DNA of 64,000 bases from Flavobacteriaceae bacterium (GTDB taxonomy: Bacteria; Bacteroidota; Bacteroidia; Flavobacteriales; Flavobacteriaceae). The translations under genes and the position numbers were made by a program. A model generated the notes under the pieces. It searched no databases, was not told the origin of the DNA, and worked only from the letters and a program-made list of their open reading frames with translations. Position 1 is the first letter of the stretch. Each line of letters opens with the position of its first letter. The DNA lies in NCBI GenBank assembly GCA_003443635.1, contig CP031964.1:1458321-1522320 (forward strand), given 5' to 3'. Of the stretch, positions 8,941-17,966 are shown piece after piece.

Positions 8941-11900
8941 TTAAAATGTAAGGTTTAAACCAAGAGTGATCGTTCTAGCTGGAGTAAATGTATTTGTTGT
9001 GTTACCATTAAATGTTTGAGTGGCATCAAGACCTCTTCTTCCATTAGCTTGAAAAATATTCTCTCCATTTGCATAAATTCTTCCTGCAGTTATTCCTAAA
9101 TAATCATTGATTTTAGGAGAAAGATTATAAGCTAAACTTACTTGTCTTAATGCTAAGAAATCTGAAGAAATTAAAAATCTGTCTGATAAAACGTCAAAAT
9201 TAGCTAATTGACTTGCATCTAAACGAGGTTGATTAGTAATATCTCCAGGTTGTTGCCATCTGTTTAAGATATCTCTAGCAAATGCAGTTCCAGCTCTACC
9301 TGAGTGTAATAACTGTTGGTAATTAGTATCTAATGTCTCACCTCCTAATTGGTAAATGAATGTCATTCCTAATTCAAATTGCTTATATCTAAAGTTATGC
9401 GTAAATGCACCAGCTAAATCGTATACTGCAGATCCTATGAAAGATCGTAAAGCATCATTTTGATCTGTAGTTGCAACAGTACCATCTGCTTGTACTCTAA
9501 CACCTGGATCTCCTGCTACTGCTAACTCTGGATCGGCAACATAAAGTGCTGCTCCATCTGCTGGGTCAACTCCTACGAAATCTCTTATAAAATATGCAAA
9601 TAAATCACCACCTACTCTTAATCTTTGGCTATTACCAACTGTTATTTCTGCATTATCGTCTGGTAACTCTGTAATTTCATTTTTTAAAGTAGTACCATTT
9701 ACATTAACATTCCAGCTAAAATCTTGTGTTTTTATAGCTTCAAAATTTAAGTCAAACTCAAATCCTCTATTAAATAAACTTCCGATATTTGCAGGTGCTG
9801 TATCAACTCCATTTTCACGTGCTTGTGGTACATTAAATAATAAATCTTCAGATTCTCTATTGTAATATTCAAAAGTACCGTTAATTCTATTATTAAATAA
9901 ACCAAACTCTATAGCAATATCAGTTTGAATATTCGTTTCCCATGTTAAATCTGGATTACCACCAGCACTAGCTAATAAAATACCAGGATTTGGACCATCA
10001 TTTAAACCTAAATCAAAAGTATCTAAAGCTGGGAAGAAACCTAAGTTGTCATTACCTAATTGTCCGTAAGAAGCTCTTAATTTAAGATCATTAACCCAAC
10101 TTACATTATCCATAAAGCTTTCTTTTACTATTCTCCAAGAACCACCTACAGACCAGAAGTTACCCCATCTGTCGTTTATAAACCTTGAAGAAGCATCTCT
10201 TCTAAATGAACCAGATAAAAAGTATTTACCGTCGTAGTTATAATTAGCACGAGTAAAGAAACCTTCTCTAGTTAAAGTAGATAAACCTGAATCGGCATTA
10301 GTTGTTGTTGTAAAGTTAATAAGCTCTGTATTACCATCTACAATTAAACCTGTTCTGTTTGCTTGTAAAAATGTAATATCTTGTTGGAAACTTTCATGAC
10401 CACCTAATAAATTAATATTATGATTACCAATACTTTTATTCCACTCTATTAACTGTGTGTAGTTTTGAGTGTCTATGATTTGTGAAAATCTACTAGCTCT
10501 ACCATCAGGAGAAGCATCACCAACTACTGGGTTACCAAAAGTAATATTGAAGAAATTACGTCTATCTAAAGATGCATTAAAAGTTGCTTTAAAATCTTTT
10601 AAAAACGTAAACTCAGCATAAGTTCTAGCACCTAATGTACTAATAACGTCTCTATCTGTATTTAATAAATTTTCTAAAATTACATTTCTACCATTAGTAA
10701 TACCTGCTCTGGTATCACCAAAATCGAATTGACGATTTCCATCATCATCTAATACAAAATCACCAGTAACTGGATCATGTAAGAATACTGGGAAAATTGG
10801 TGCGATAGTTCTAGTAGTTGCAAAAGGATTTACTAAACTATTAGTAGCACCAGCATTACCATTATTAGATCTTGAAGATGCAGCTGATAAATTAATACCA
10901 GTTTTAAACCAATCGTTTAATTTAGTATTTACATTAATACGTGTGTTAAATCTTTCAAAGTCAGAACTTACAATAAATCCTTCTTCTTTAAAATAACTTA
11001 AAGATGCAAAATAATCTGTGTTTTCATTTGCGCCACTATAAGTGAAATCTGCATTTTGTTTATTACCAGTTCTTATAAGTGGATCTTGATAATCCAAATC
11101 AGTAAATAATAATTGAGCATTTGGATTAAGTAATCCATCCGTTCCTACTATTTGATTATTAGGAACATTAAATGGGTTAACTCCAAGGGCATCAAAAACA
11201 TTATCTGTAGCAAATTGATTTGCAGTGACTAAATCAGATCCAGAAGTTATTTGTTGATTTCTAATAGACTCCCATATTAAAGGATAATACTCTTCAGCAG
11301 TTACTCTTCTGTATTCTTCAATACTTCTATCAGTAAAACCTTGACTAACATTTAATGTAAATGTATTTTTACCTTGCTTACCTTTTTTAGTTGTAATGAT
11401 TACAACCCCATTAGCAGCTCTATTACCATAAAGAGCGGTAGAAGCAGCATCTTTTAAGATACTAAATGAAGCAATATCATTTGGATTTATACTCGAAAAA
11501 CTACCAGAAAACTGGCTTCCATCTAATATAATTAAAGGTGCTTGAGATGCGTTTACAGATCCAAAACCTCTAATACGTATAGCTGGAGTTGAACCAGGTT
11601 GTCCATTAGCACTAGTTAATCTAACACCTGCGGCAGCCCCATCTATTGCTACTAAAGGATTACTTAATCCTCTTTTTTCAATACGTTCAGTAGTAATTTG
11701 TGTAACAGCACCTGTTAATTGTTCTTTAGTTGAAGTACCATAAGCAACTACTACAACTTCATCAAGTGTAGTATCTGCAGCTAAAGTGACGTTAATTGTA
11801 TTAGAAGCACCTACAGTAATTTCTTGTGTAGTTGTCCCAACATAACTAAATACTAAAACATCTCCTACGCTTGCACTAATGGAATAATTACCATCAAAAT

Positions 11901-12063
11901 CTGTAGAAGTACCAGTTTGAGTCCCTTTAATTTGTACTGAAACACCTCCTAAGGGGAGATCTCCATCAGTAACAGTACCTGTAACTGTTTTTGTTTGCGC
12001 AAAGCCAATTTGCACTAATAACACTAACGATAGTGTTAAGATAAATTGTAATCTTTTTTTCAT
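8941..12063 (-). CDS. SusC/RagA-family TonB-linked outer-membrane transporter
   Basis: 1040 residues. Signal peptide about 1-22 (ending IGFAQ). A CarboxypepD_reg-like domain (about 25-105) is followed by the DEVVVVAYG TonB box region. The plug (about 115-230) has the SusC signature NPNDIASFSILKDAASTALYGNRAANGVVIITTKKGK, and a large barrel ends in LNLTF. It forms the transport channel under the SusD lid and is powered by TonB-ExbBD. It is the first gene of the susCD transcription unit. No ECF anti-sigma pair or hybrid sensor is adjacent, so control is not evident from the surroundings. Confidence 0.94.
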   Translation of the reverse strand: MKKRLQFILTLSLVLLVQIGFAQTKTVTGTVTDGDLPLGGVSVQIKGTQTGTSTDFDGNYSISASVGDVLVFSYVGTTTQEITVGASNTINVTLAADTTLDEVVVVAYGTSTKEQLTGAVTQITTERIEKRGLSNPLVAIDGAAAGVRLTSANGQPGSTPAIRIRGFGSVNASQAPLIILDGSQFSGSFSSINPNDIASFSILKDAASTALYGNRAANGVVIITTKKGKQGKNTFTLNVSQGFTDRSIEEYRRVTAEEYYPLIWESIRNQQITSGSDLVTANQFATDNVFDALGVNPFNVPNNQIVGTDGLLNPNAQLLFTDLDYQDPLIRTGNKQNADFTYSGANENTDYFASLSYFKEEGFIVSSDFERFNTRINVNTKLNDWFKTGINLSAASSRSNNGNAGATNSLVNPFATTRTIAPIFPVFLHDPVTGDFVLDDDGNRQFDFGDTRAGITNGRNVILENLLNTDRDVISTLGARTYAEFTFLKDFKATFNASLDRRNFFNITFGNPVVGDASPDGRASRFSQIIDTQNYTQLIEWNKSIGNHNINLLGGHESFQQDITFLQANRTGLIVDGNTELINFTTTTNADSGLSTLTREGFFTRANYNYDGKYFLSGSFRRDASSRFINDRWGNFWSVGGSWRIVKESFMDNVSWVNDLKLRASYGQLGNDNLGFFPALDTFDLGLNDGPNPGILLASAGGNPDLTWETNIQTDIAIEFGLFNNRINGTFEYYNRESEDLLFNVPQARENGVDTAPANIGSLFNRGFEFDLNFEAIKTQDFSWNVNVNGTTLKNEITELPDDNAEITVGNSQRLRVGGDLFAYFIRDFVGVDPADGAALYVADPELAVAGDPGVRVQADGTVATTDQNDALRSFIGSAVYDLAGAFTHNFRYKQFELGMTFIYQLGGETLDTNYQQLLHSGRAGTAFARDILNRWQQPGDITNQPRLDASQLANFDVLSDRFLISSDFLALRQVSLAYNLSPKINDYLGITAGRIYANGENIFQANGRRGLDATQTFNGNTTNTFTPARTITLGLNLTF

Positions 12064-12324
12064 GAGAAAATAAATTTGTTTATAGAATTGGTTAGTATTC
12101 AGTGTTAAAACTAGTAAAAATATTGTAATGAAATGTTAAATTTCATAAAAATATGTTAGTTATTATCATAAATAAGACTAATGAATGTTAGTTGCGTAAA
12201 TGAATATGTTTTTTATCGAATAAAAACGTATTTAATCGATAATTTGTGGATTTCATCAAGAATAAATGAGCGATTTTTTAAAAATCTGTTAATAAATTAT
12301 ATGTAAGGAATTAAACAAAAAAAC

Positions 12325-12332
12325 TACTTTTG
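12325..12332 (+). promoter_or_regulatory. -7 element of the trxB promoter
   Basis: TACTTTTG matches TAnnTTTG, 26 nt before the trxB ATG. No clear TTG was found at the -33 distance, so support is partial. The rest of the 295-bp divergent gap from 12064 holds nothing else I can name. Confidence 0.45.
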
Positions 12333-12358
12333 CCTAAGTATAACAATGAATACAAATT

Positions 12359-13321
12359 ATGTCTGATACAATAGAAAGAGTAAAGTGTTTAATAATAGGA
12401 TCTGGTCCTGCTGGATATACAGCAGCGATTTATGCAGCTAGAGCAAATATGTTTCCAGTATTATATCAAGGAACACAACCAGGTGGGCAATTAACTACAA
12501 CTAATGAGGTTGAAAATTTTCCTGGATATAAAGATGGCGTTACTGGCCCAGAAATGATGATTCAGTTGCAAGAGCAAGCACAGCGTTTTGGAACTGATGT
12601 TCGAGATGGTTGGGTTACTAAGGTAGATTTTTCAAATGATGTTCATAAAGTATGGGTTAATGATACTAAAGAGATTCATTGTGATACTGTAATTATATCT
12701 ACAGGAGCATCAGCTAAATATTTAGGCTTACCTTCAGAACAAAAATATTTGCAATTAGGAGGAGGAGTTTCTGCTTGTGCAGTGTGTGATGGTTTCTTTT
12801 ATAGAAATCAAGAAGTTGTGATTGTAGGGGCTGGAGATTCTGCAGCTGAAGAAGCTCATTATTTATCTAAACTATGTACAAAAGTAACTATGCTTGTTCG
12901 TCGTGATGAGTTTAGAGCTTCCAAAATTATGGCTGCTCGTGTAAAAAATACTCCGAATATTGAAATTTTATTTAATACTGAAACAGATGAGGTTTTAGGT
13001 GATGGTCAAGTCGTAACAGGTGTTCGTGCTAAAAACAATGTTACTGGAGAACTTATTGAAATTCCAGCTACAGGATTTTTTGTTGCCATAGGGCATAAGC
13101 CTAATACAGATATTTTTAAAGATTATTTGGATTTAGATGAAACAGGATATATTATTAATGTTCCTGGAACTTCTAAAACAAATATTGAAGGGGTGTTTGT
13201 ATCTGGAGATGCAGCGGATCATGTTTATAGACAAGCAATAACTGCAGCAGGTACAGGATGTATGGCAGCTCTAGATGCTGAACGCTATTTAGCAGCAAAA
13301 GAATCTGTAGTAGAAGTGTAA
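12359..13321 (+). CDS. trxB: Thioredoxin-disulfide reductase
   Basis: 320 residues, the standard length of low-molecular-weight thioredoxin reductase. The FAD-binding motif GSGPAG is at 14-19, the redox-active CAVC at 140-143 (followed by DG), the NADPH-binding GAGDSAAEEA at 157-166, and the C-terminal FAD motif GVFVSGDAAD near 278-287. It reduces thioredoxin with NADPH in the cytoplasm. It is monocistronic, with its own promoter core upstream and a strong terminator downstream. Confidence 0.97.
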   Translation: MSDTIERVKCLIIGSGPAGYTAAIYAARANMFPVLYQGTQPGGQLTTTNEVENFPGYKDGVTGPEMMIQLQEQAQRFGTDVRDGWVTKVDFSNDVHKVWVNDTKEIHCDTVIISTGASAKYLGLPSEQKYLQLGGGVSACAVCDGFFYRNQEVVIVGAGDSAAEEAHYLSKLCTKVTMLVRRDEFRASKIMAARVKNTPNIEILFNTETDEVLGDGQVVTGVRAKNNVTGELIEIPATGFFVAIGHKPNTDIFKDYLDLDETGYIINVPGTSKTNIEGVFVSGDAADHVYRQAITAAGTGCMAALDAERYLAAKESVVEV

Positions 13322-13350
13322 AATATTGAGTATATATATTAAGGTATAAA

Positions 13351-13379
13351 AACCCAAAGCATTTGCTTTGGGTTTTTTG
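13351..13379 (+). terminator. Rho-independent terminator after trxB
   Basis: AACCCAAAGC (13351-13360) pairs with GCTTTGGGTT (13365-13374) around an ATTT loop, followed by a T-run. Confidence 0.88.
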
Positions 13380-13411
13380 TTGGTTAGTTTAATAAATATT
13401 TAATTTTTTGA

Positions 13412-14290
13412 CTAAAACTCGTTTATTTTATGAATTAATGTGTTTTCTATTCTAGGAGCGTGACTAACTCCCATAGTTACAATAACAGTTTCTCCTTTTT
13501 CGATCAGTTCTAGTATTATTTTTATCATATGTTCATCTCTCGATAAGTTAGAACTATTCCATATGTCATGAAAATAACCAGGCCACCCGTATCCAGTTGA
13601 ATAATTTCTCCATTCAATATTTGGAAAATCTGATTTCCAAATACTATCTATTTCTTCCCAGGAAACAATAGTATTTCTTAAATGATCGTAATCTGTCCTT
13701 TCATTGATTAGTTTTTGAAGCTTTTTTTCAGGATCTTTTTCTCTTACTTCTTTAGGAATACTAAAAAATGGTCGCAAAGAATAAAACATGGCTAATTTCT
13801 TTGCAGAGTATTTATTTATTAGTAATTCAATTTCATCTTCACGTGAAGGTTCCCATGTGTATAAATCAATACGATCCCTTTTTGCAAGATCAGAAAGTAA
13901 ACCTCCTTCACCATACTCTTCGATAGGGTCTTGAAGCCATTTGAAAAAGAAACCTAATCGCCCTTCGACTAAAGCTACTGTTGGTTTATATTCATTCCAA
14001 TAATATCTTATAGAATCAAATTGAGTATCATTGGCATCAGAAGTATGATTAACTCCAAGTACTATAACTTGCCCTCCTTTTTTTGATTTAATATTATAAA
14101 TATATGGCCTTCTATGCTTATTTACGATACTATCCATATATGTAGACATATCTATAATAGGAATATCAAGAGTAAATTGTTTTTCAGTTTTATAAAATGC
14201 TGGAGATTTCCATACAACTCCAAAGAAGAATAATAGTAAAACAAAAACAGTAATTATTGATAAAGAAATTATTAATTTTTTCATCATCAT
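13412..14290 (-). CDS. TraB/GumN-like membrane-anchored protein
   Basis: 292 residues. One N-terminal hydrophobic segment (about 5-27) acts as signal anchor, then a soluble domain. The GxxH-type motif VLGVNHTSD (His82), the conserved acidic VALVEGR (about 106-111) and a second GxxH near the end (VTMGVSHAPRI, about 270) are the pattern of the TraB/PrgY/GumN superfamily. That superfamily includes TIKI metalloproteases and proteins of unsettled activity. Three consecutive ATGs make the exact start uncertain by up to two codons. It lies 9 nt after the head-GIN gene and is probably co-transcribed with it. Function is unknown; the superfamily call is by motif only. Confidence 0.6.
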   Translation of the reverse strand: MMMKKLIISLSIITVFVLLLFFFGVVWKSPAFYKTEKQFTLDIPIIDMSTYMDSIVNKHRRPYIYNIKSKKGGQVIVLGVNHTSDANDTQFDSIRYYWNEYKPTVALVEGRLGFFFKWLQDPIEEYGEGGLLSDLAKRDRIDLYTWEPSREDEIELLINKYSAKKLAMFYSLRPFFSIPKEVREKDPEKKLQKLINERTDYDHLRNTIVSWEEIDSIWKSDFPNIEWRNYSTGYGWPGYFHDIWNSSNLSRDEHMIKIILELIEKGETVIVTMGVSHAPRIENTLIHKINEF

Positions 14291-14299
14291 TACTAAAAT

Positions 14300-15031
14300 T
14301 TATTGCCTTCTGATACTTCCAGAAACGCCATCTTTTTTACTTACTTTTTCTGGATTACCATAATATTTTATATCAGCTCCACTTGATGCTCTAGCATATA
14401 ATTCTTCAGAAGTGTTTACTGTAATATCAGCTCCACTTGATGCTTTAACAGTACTGTTTTTTGCTTTAAGATTACCCGCTTTAATATCACTGCCACTGCT
14501 AGCATCTGCGTATAATTTATCTGTAGTCCCAGAAATACGTAAATCACTGCCACTTGAAGATTTGCAATCTACAACTTCTGTGTCAACTTCAATCCTCATA
14601 TCACTTCCACTAGACACAGATAACTCTAAACTATTAGCTTTTATAACATTTGTAGAAAATACATCACTACCGCTTGATGATGATATTTTTTGAATATTTT
14701 TTATAGTTACCATTACTTTTCTAGATTTTGAAGACTTAATGTTTTCATCTGCATAAATTTTTAAAACATCTCCTTCAACTTCTGTGATAATGATATCGTG
14801 TAAATTCTCGTCTGCTTCTACGGCTAAACTTACATCATCACTTTGTGTGATGTATACATCTAAACCACGACTTACTTTAATTTCAGAAAAATTATCACTT
14901 AGCGACCTATCTTCTATTTCTACATTACCATTTCCTCTTACCCCTGCAAAACCAAAGCTGGAATTAAATTGGCAAGACACAAGCATTAAGCTTACTATAA
15001 TACCTATTATAAATTTTGTTAGTGTTGTCAT
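14300..15031 (-). CDS. Head-GIN-domain (DUF2807) lipoprotein with SSGSD repeats
   Basis: 243 residues with a lipoprotein signal (LMLVSC, Cys20). The mature part begins with the typical head-GIN opening (GNGNVEIEDRSLSDNFSEIKVSRGLDVYITQ). It then carries six imperfect repeats of about 20 residues, each containing SSGSD or SSGAD, expected to stack as a right-handed beta-helix. The molecular role of this common Bacteroidota family is unknown; envelope adhesion or stress sensing is often suggested. It follows the PadR-PspC pair on the same strand but is preceded by its own LytTR-like site, so it may have a separate promoter. Confidence 0.85.
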   Translation of the reverse strand: MTTLTKFIIGIIVSLMLVSCQFNSSFGFAGVRGNGNVEIEDRSLSDNFSEIKVSRGLDVYITQSDDVSLAVEADENLHDIIITEVEGDVLKIYADENIKSSKSRKVMVTIKNIQKISSSSGSDVFSTNVIKANSLELSVSSGSDMRIEVDTEVVDCKSSSGSDLRISGTTDKLYADASSGSDIKAGNLKAKNSTVKASSGADITVNTSEELYARASSGADIKYYGNPEKVSKKDGVSGSIRRQ

Positions 15032-15053
15032 AACTGTTCGTTTTTTGATTGAT
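15026..15053 (-). repeat. Duplicated leader sequence, copy at the head-GIN gene start
   Basis: Bases 15026-15053, which include the ATG of the head-GIN gene, match 17311-17338 upstream of the PadR gene with two mismatches in 28. The second copy has no ATG at the matching place (AAT instead of CAT on the plus strand). Confidence 0.7.
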
Positions 15054-15098
15054 TTTATAAATGTACTTTTTAAGAATAAATTAGTTTAATATTTTTTA

Positions 15099-15128
15099 CC
15101 CAACTGTTCTTTTTTAAGAGTGAATTGT
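15099..15128 (-). promoter_or_regulatory. LytTR-type direct repeat upstream of the head-GIN gene
   Basis: Read toward the gene: ACAATTCAC (15128-15120), 12-base spacer, ACAGTTGGG (15107-15099). The arrangement is two 9-mers with a 12-base gap, matching the layout known for AgrA/LytTR sites. The proximal 9-mer ends 67 nt before the ATG at 15031. Confidence 0.6.
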
Positions 15129-15130
15129 TA

Positions 15131-16903
15131 TTAATTATTTTTAGATTTAATATTTACTCCACTAGAATCTATTGTTGTTTTAATATTTTTACCTTCTATA
15201 ACAGTTTCTTTTTTATTAGCTTCAATATTAAGATTCCCTTCTTTTATTTTTAGCCCATCTTCTTTATTCAACTTAAGTTCAGAACTTTCATTTTTTATGT
15301 CAATGCTTAATGTTTTACAATCTAAACACTCAGTATCTCCATCAATAACTTTATGAGTTTCTCCTGTTTCACTATATGAAATAATGTTCCTACTCGATCT
15401 ATAACTATTTAAAAAAGATCTAGTATTCCTGTCTAATTTAAATGTAGTTCCTTCTGGTAAGTATATAATGATTCGTATGTTCTGGTTTCTAAATTTATTA
15501 GATGTATCTGTTAATAAATAAGAATCTAAACTTAATATGTTATTATTTAATGAATAATTATATTCAATATTACCAGCTTTTTCTCTAGCATCTTGATAAC
15601 TTCTTCCATCAGAATTTTTTTGAACATGAATGGATGCAATAGAATCTTCAGTAGATCTAATTATTAAACGTACGTTAGAAGAGTATATTTTCTTTTGATC
15701 ATCTTCAGTTGTAACAATTATTGTATTGTTATTACGATATAATCTACCAGATCTAGATTCATAAAGATAATCATTACCAACCATTTTAATATTTAAAGCG
15801 CTGTCTTTTGAAATATTTAATTGTGTTTTTTCAGTAGTGCCAGCATCAATTACATGTTCGGTAAATTCTCTAACAGACATAACACTTAATACTAAAAATG
15901 AAGTGAGCCATAAACCTAATAAGGTGAATTTAGCAATTTTACCAATAGATTTTAAGTTGTTTACGAGTATTTTTAATCCTAATAAGAAAATAAAGAAAAA
16001 TGGTATCCCTACAGCAAAAAACGTTAGTAAGGCAATAAGCCAAACTGGTCCTCCAGAAATATTTCCGGCTTGTACATAATCCATCCACCAAGGGTTAAAA
16101 AATGAAGAAGTTCCTACTGAAAATAAACTTATAAATAAAGCGATTAAAGTTGAAGCGCCTACAATTATAAGTATAACACCTACAAATTTTGCGAAAATTT
16201 TAAAGAAGAACATAATTACATCTCCAAGGGCATCAAAGAAAGACCGTGAATTATTTTTTGTTTTATTATAATCACCATTTTTTACTTTGTCTGTAACTTC
16301 ATCTATACTTTCTTTAACATTACTAAACCCTTCTTTTACTTTTTGTTCTATATTAGTAATGTTAATAGGCTTTCCCGTCATTGCTAATTTCTCAGAAGTA
16401 GATTCTGCAGACGGCATTAAAACCCATAACAAAATATAAACGAAAATACCAGCACCACCACCAAAAACAAGAAGCACCCATATTAAACGGATCCATAAAG
16501 GTTCGATGCCAAAATAATGACTCAATCCAGATGCTACTCCAGCAATATATGCATTGTCTTTATCTCTATACAATTTTCTAGTAGATTGTGATTTCTTTTT
16601 AGAGAACTGTGTTTGTGGTTCGTCTTCAAAAATTTCTTCATCCACAATATAATCTTCGGGTTGCCCCATAATTGTAATAACATCTTCTACTTCTTTTATA
16701 GAGATAACTTGTTTTTCATCTTTAACGCGCTCATTAAATAATTCAGCAATACGAGCTTCTATATCAGAAAGTATTTCTGAACGTCCTTGAGAGTCTGTGA
16801 ATGAACGTTTAATAGCCTCAAGGTAGCGTTGTAATTTTGAGTATGCATCTTCATCAATGTGAAAAAATATACCAGCTAAATTTATGTTGACTGTTTTATT
16901 CAT
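15131..16903 (-). CDS. PspC-domain membrane protein
   Basis: 590 residues. The first 95 residues are a soluble helical region (KLQRYLEAIKRSF, SDIEARIAELFNE) common before PspC domains. The PspC domain spans about 108-168 (DKDNAYIAGVASGLSHYFGIEPLWIRLIWV, then a glycine-rich hydrophobic stretch ending VLMPSA). Three further membrane spans lie at about 230-260, 283-312 and 322-345. A C-terminal extracytoplasmic region of about 240 residues is rich in Asn/Ser. It overlaps the PadR gene by 4 bases, so the two are translationally coupled. Such PadR-PspC pairs are thought to answer envelope stress; that role is inferred from family. Confidence 0.88.
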   Translation of the reverse strand: MNKTVNINLAGIFFHIDEDAYSKLQRYLEAIKRSFTDSQGRSEILSDIEARIAELFNERVKDEKQVISIKEVEDVITIMGQPEDYIVDEEIFEDEPQTQFSKKKSQSTRKLYRDKDNAYIAGVASGLSHYFGIEPLWIRLIWVLLVFGGGAGIFVYILLWVLMPSAESTSEKLAMTGKPINITNIEQKVKEGFSNVKESIDEVTDKVKNGDYNKTKNNSRSFFDALGDVIMFFFKIFAKFVGVILIIVGASTLIALFISLFSVGTSSFFNPWWMDYVQAGNISGGPVWLIALLTFFAVGIPFFFIFLLGLKILVNNLKSIGKIAKFTLLGLWLTSFLVLSVMSVREFTEHVIDAGTTEKTQLNISKDSALNIKMVGNDYLYESRSGRLYRNNNTIIVTTEDDQKKIYSSNVRLIIRSTEDSIASIHVQKNSDGRSYQDAREKAGNIEYNYSLNNNILSLDSYLLTDTSNKFRNQNIRIIIYLPEGTTFKLDRNTRSFLNSYRSSRNIISYSETGETHKVIDGDTECLDCKTLSIDIKNESSELKLNKEDGLKIKEGNLNIEANKKETVIEGKNIKTTIDSSGVNIKSKNN

Positions 16904-17241
16904 TTTTTTGTTGTTTTTTTACTTGTTACTAGGTTAACAGCATTTTGTAGCTCATCCCAAGTACTATTTAATTCGTTTAAAAATAATTTTCCTGTTTCTG
17001 TTAAACCGTAATATTTTCTTGGAGGTCCAGAAGTGGATTCTTCCCAGCGATAATTTAATAAGCCTGCATTTTTTAAGCGCGTTAATAAAGGGTAAATTGT
17101 ACCTTCTACTACTAACAACTTAGCGTGCTTTAAAGTCCCTAGAATCTCAGCAACATATGCGTCATCATCTTTTAATACTGAAAGTATGCAGTACTCCAAG
17201 ACACCTTTACGCATTTGAGCTTTTGTATTTTCTATCTTCAT
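16900..17241 (-). CDS. PadR-family transcriptional regulator
   Basis: 113 residues, the size of the short PadR subfamily. The winged-helix DNA-binding domain is clear: KGVLEYCILSVLKDDDAYVAEILGTL, the recognition region VVEGTIYPLLTRLKNAGLL, and the wing SGPPRKYYGLTETGKLFL. These are close to PadR consensus. It likely represses its own operon in response to envelope or small-molecule signals. The stop overlaps the start of the PspC gene by 4 bases. Upstream lies a GATTGAT-rich stretch (17331-17364) that could hold an operator; no perfect palindrome was seen there. Confidence 0.93.
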   Translation of the reverse strand: MKIENTKAQMRKGVLEYCILSVLKDDDAYVAEILGTLKHAKLLVVEGTIYPLLTRLKNAGLLNYRWEESTSGPPRKYYGLTETGKLFLNELNSTWDELQNAVNLVTSKKTTKK

Positions 17242-17310
17242 GTGTTTGTAATTGTTTTTTCTATAATCACATAATATTTAATTAATCTTAAGTGATGTAG
17301 AATTTAAATT

Positions 17311-17338
17311 TGTAATAACTGTTCATTTTTTGATTGAT
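17311..17338 (-). repeat. Duplicated leader sequence, copy upstream of the PadR gene
   Basis: 28 bases matching 15026-15053 with two mismatches, located 70 nt before the PadR start. Immediately after it (17331-17364) the heptamer GATTGAT or near copies recur four times. Probably a relic of a gene start or a shared regulatory leader. Confidence 0.6.
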
Positions 17339-17370
17339 GATGGTTTGATTGATTGTGATTGATGAAAATT

Positions 17371-17823
17371 TTATTTTAAAAAAGGAATCGTAAGAGGGTA
17401 TTTATATAACTCTCCTTGATTTGCTTTTTTAGTTGCTATAATAATAAATATGATCTCTAACATAAATGCTGCAGCTGCTAATAATCCAACTATAATAGAA
17501 AACATAATAACGTTAAAACTCTGATGCCTAGAAATATGAAAATCAAAATCATAAAAGTTCCAGAACTCAGGGAATTCTATAGAATTAACTACTCCAAATA
17601 AAAATAAAGGAATAGATAAGCAACCAATAAGTATTGTATATAATAAAATACTTAACTGAAAATTTATAGCTTGTTTGCCATGTACATCTACAAAATCAGA
17701 TTTTTCCTTATTCACGCTCCAAAATATAAGAGGAATTATAAAATTCCCTAATGGGATGAAGAATTTTGATAGAGCAGATAAGTGTATTACAGCTGCTAAA
17801 TTTTTATGGTGAGTTGTTAACAT
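17371..17823 (-). CDS. DUF4870-domain membrane protein
   Basis: 150 residues from the ATG at 17823. An upstream in-frame ATG at 17853 is rejected because a promoter -7 element (17851-17858) overlaps it, and because family members begin near TTHHKNLAAVIHLSA. Four hydrophobic segments (about 11-45, 55-80, 108-140) give the Tic20/DUF4870 layout with the ending YKYPLTIPFLK. Function is unknown; these are small inner-membrane proteins. It is transcribed toward the PadR gene, 129 nt upstream of it, with a textbook flavobacterial promoter. Homologues often occur near PadR/PspC genes. Confidence 0.85.
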   Translation of the reverse strand: MLTTHHKNLAAVIHLSALSKFFIPLGNFIIPLIFWSVNKEKSDFVDVHGKQAINFQLSILLYTILIGCLSIPLFLFGVVNSIEFPEFWNFYDFDFHISRHQSFNVIMFSIIVGLLAAAAFMLEIIFIIIATKKANQGELYKYPLTIPFLK

Positions 17824-17850
17824 AATTAAAACATATAATAGTTTCTTATG

Positions 17851-17883
17851 CAAATATATATCTTTTAAAAGGTATTATGCAAA
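17851..17883 (-). promoter_or_regulatory. Promoter of the DUF4870 gene
   Basis: On the minus strand TTTTG (complement of 17880-17884), 21 bases, then TATATTTG (complement of 17851-17858). This matches the TTTG-N(17-23)-TAnnTTTG consensus. Transcription should begin near 17844, about 20 nt before the ATG at 17823, which decides the start codon. Confidence 0.7.
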
Positions 17884-17966
17884 ACATAGTACTTAAATTT
17901 AACATAAATTTAACAATTTAGAATATTTACTTTTTTGTATATATTAGTAAAAAATAGAAGTTAAGT

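Noticed and set aside
14412..14693. Antisense frame opposite the head-GIN repeats
   Set aside because: Its LPL-rich repetitive translation is the mirror of the SSGSD repeats on the coding strand.
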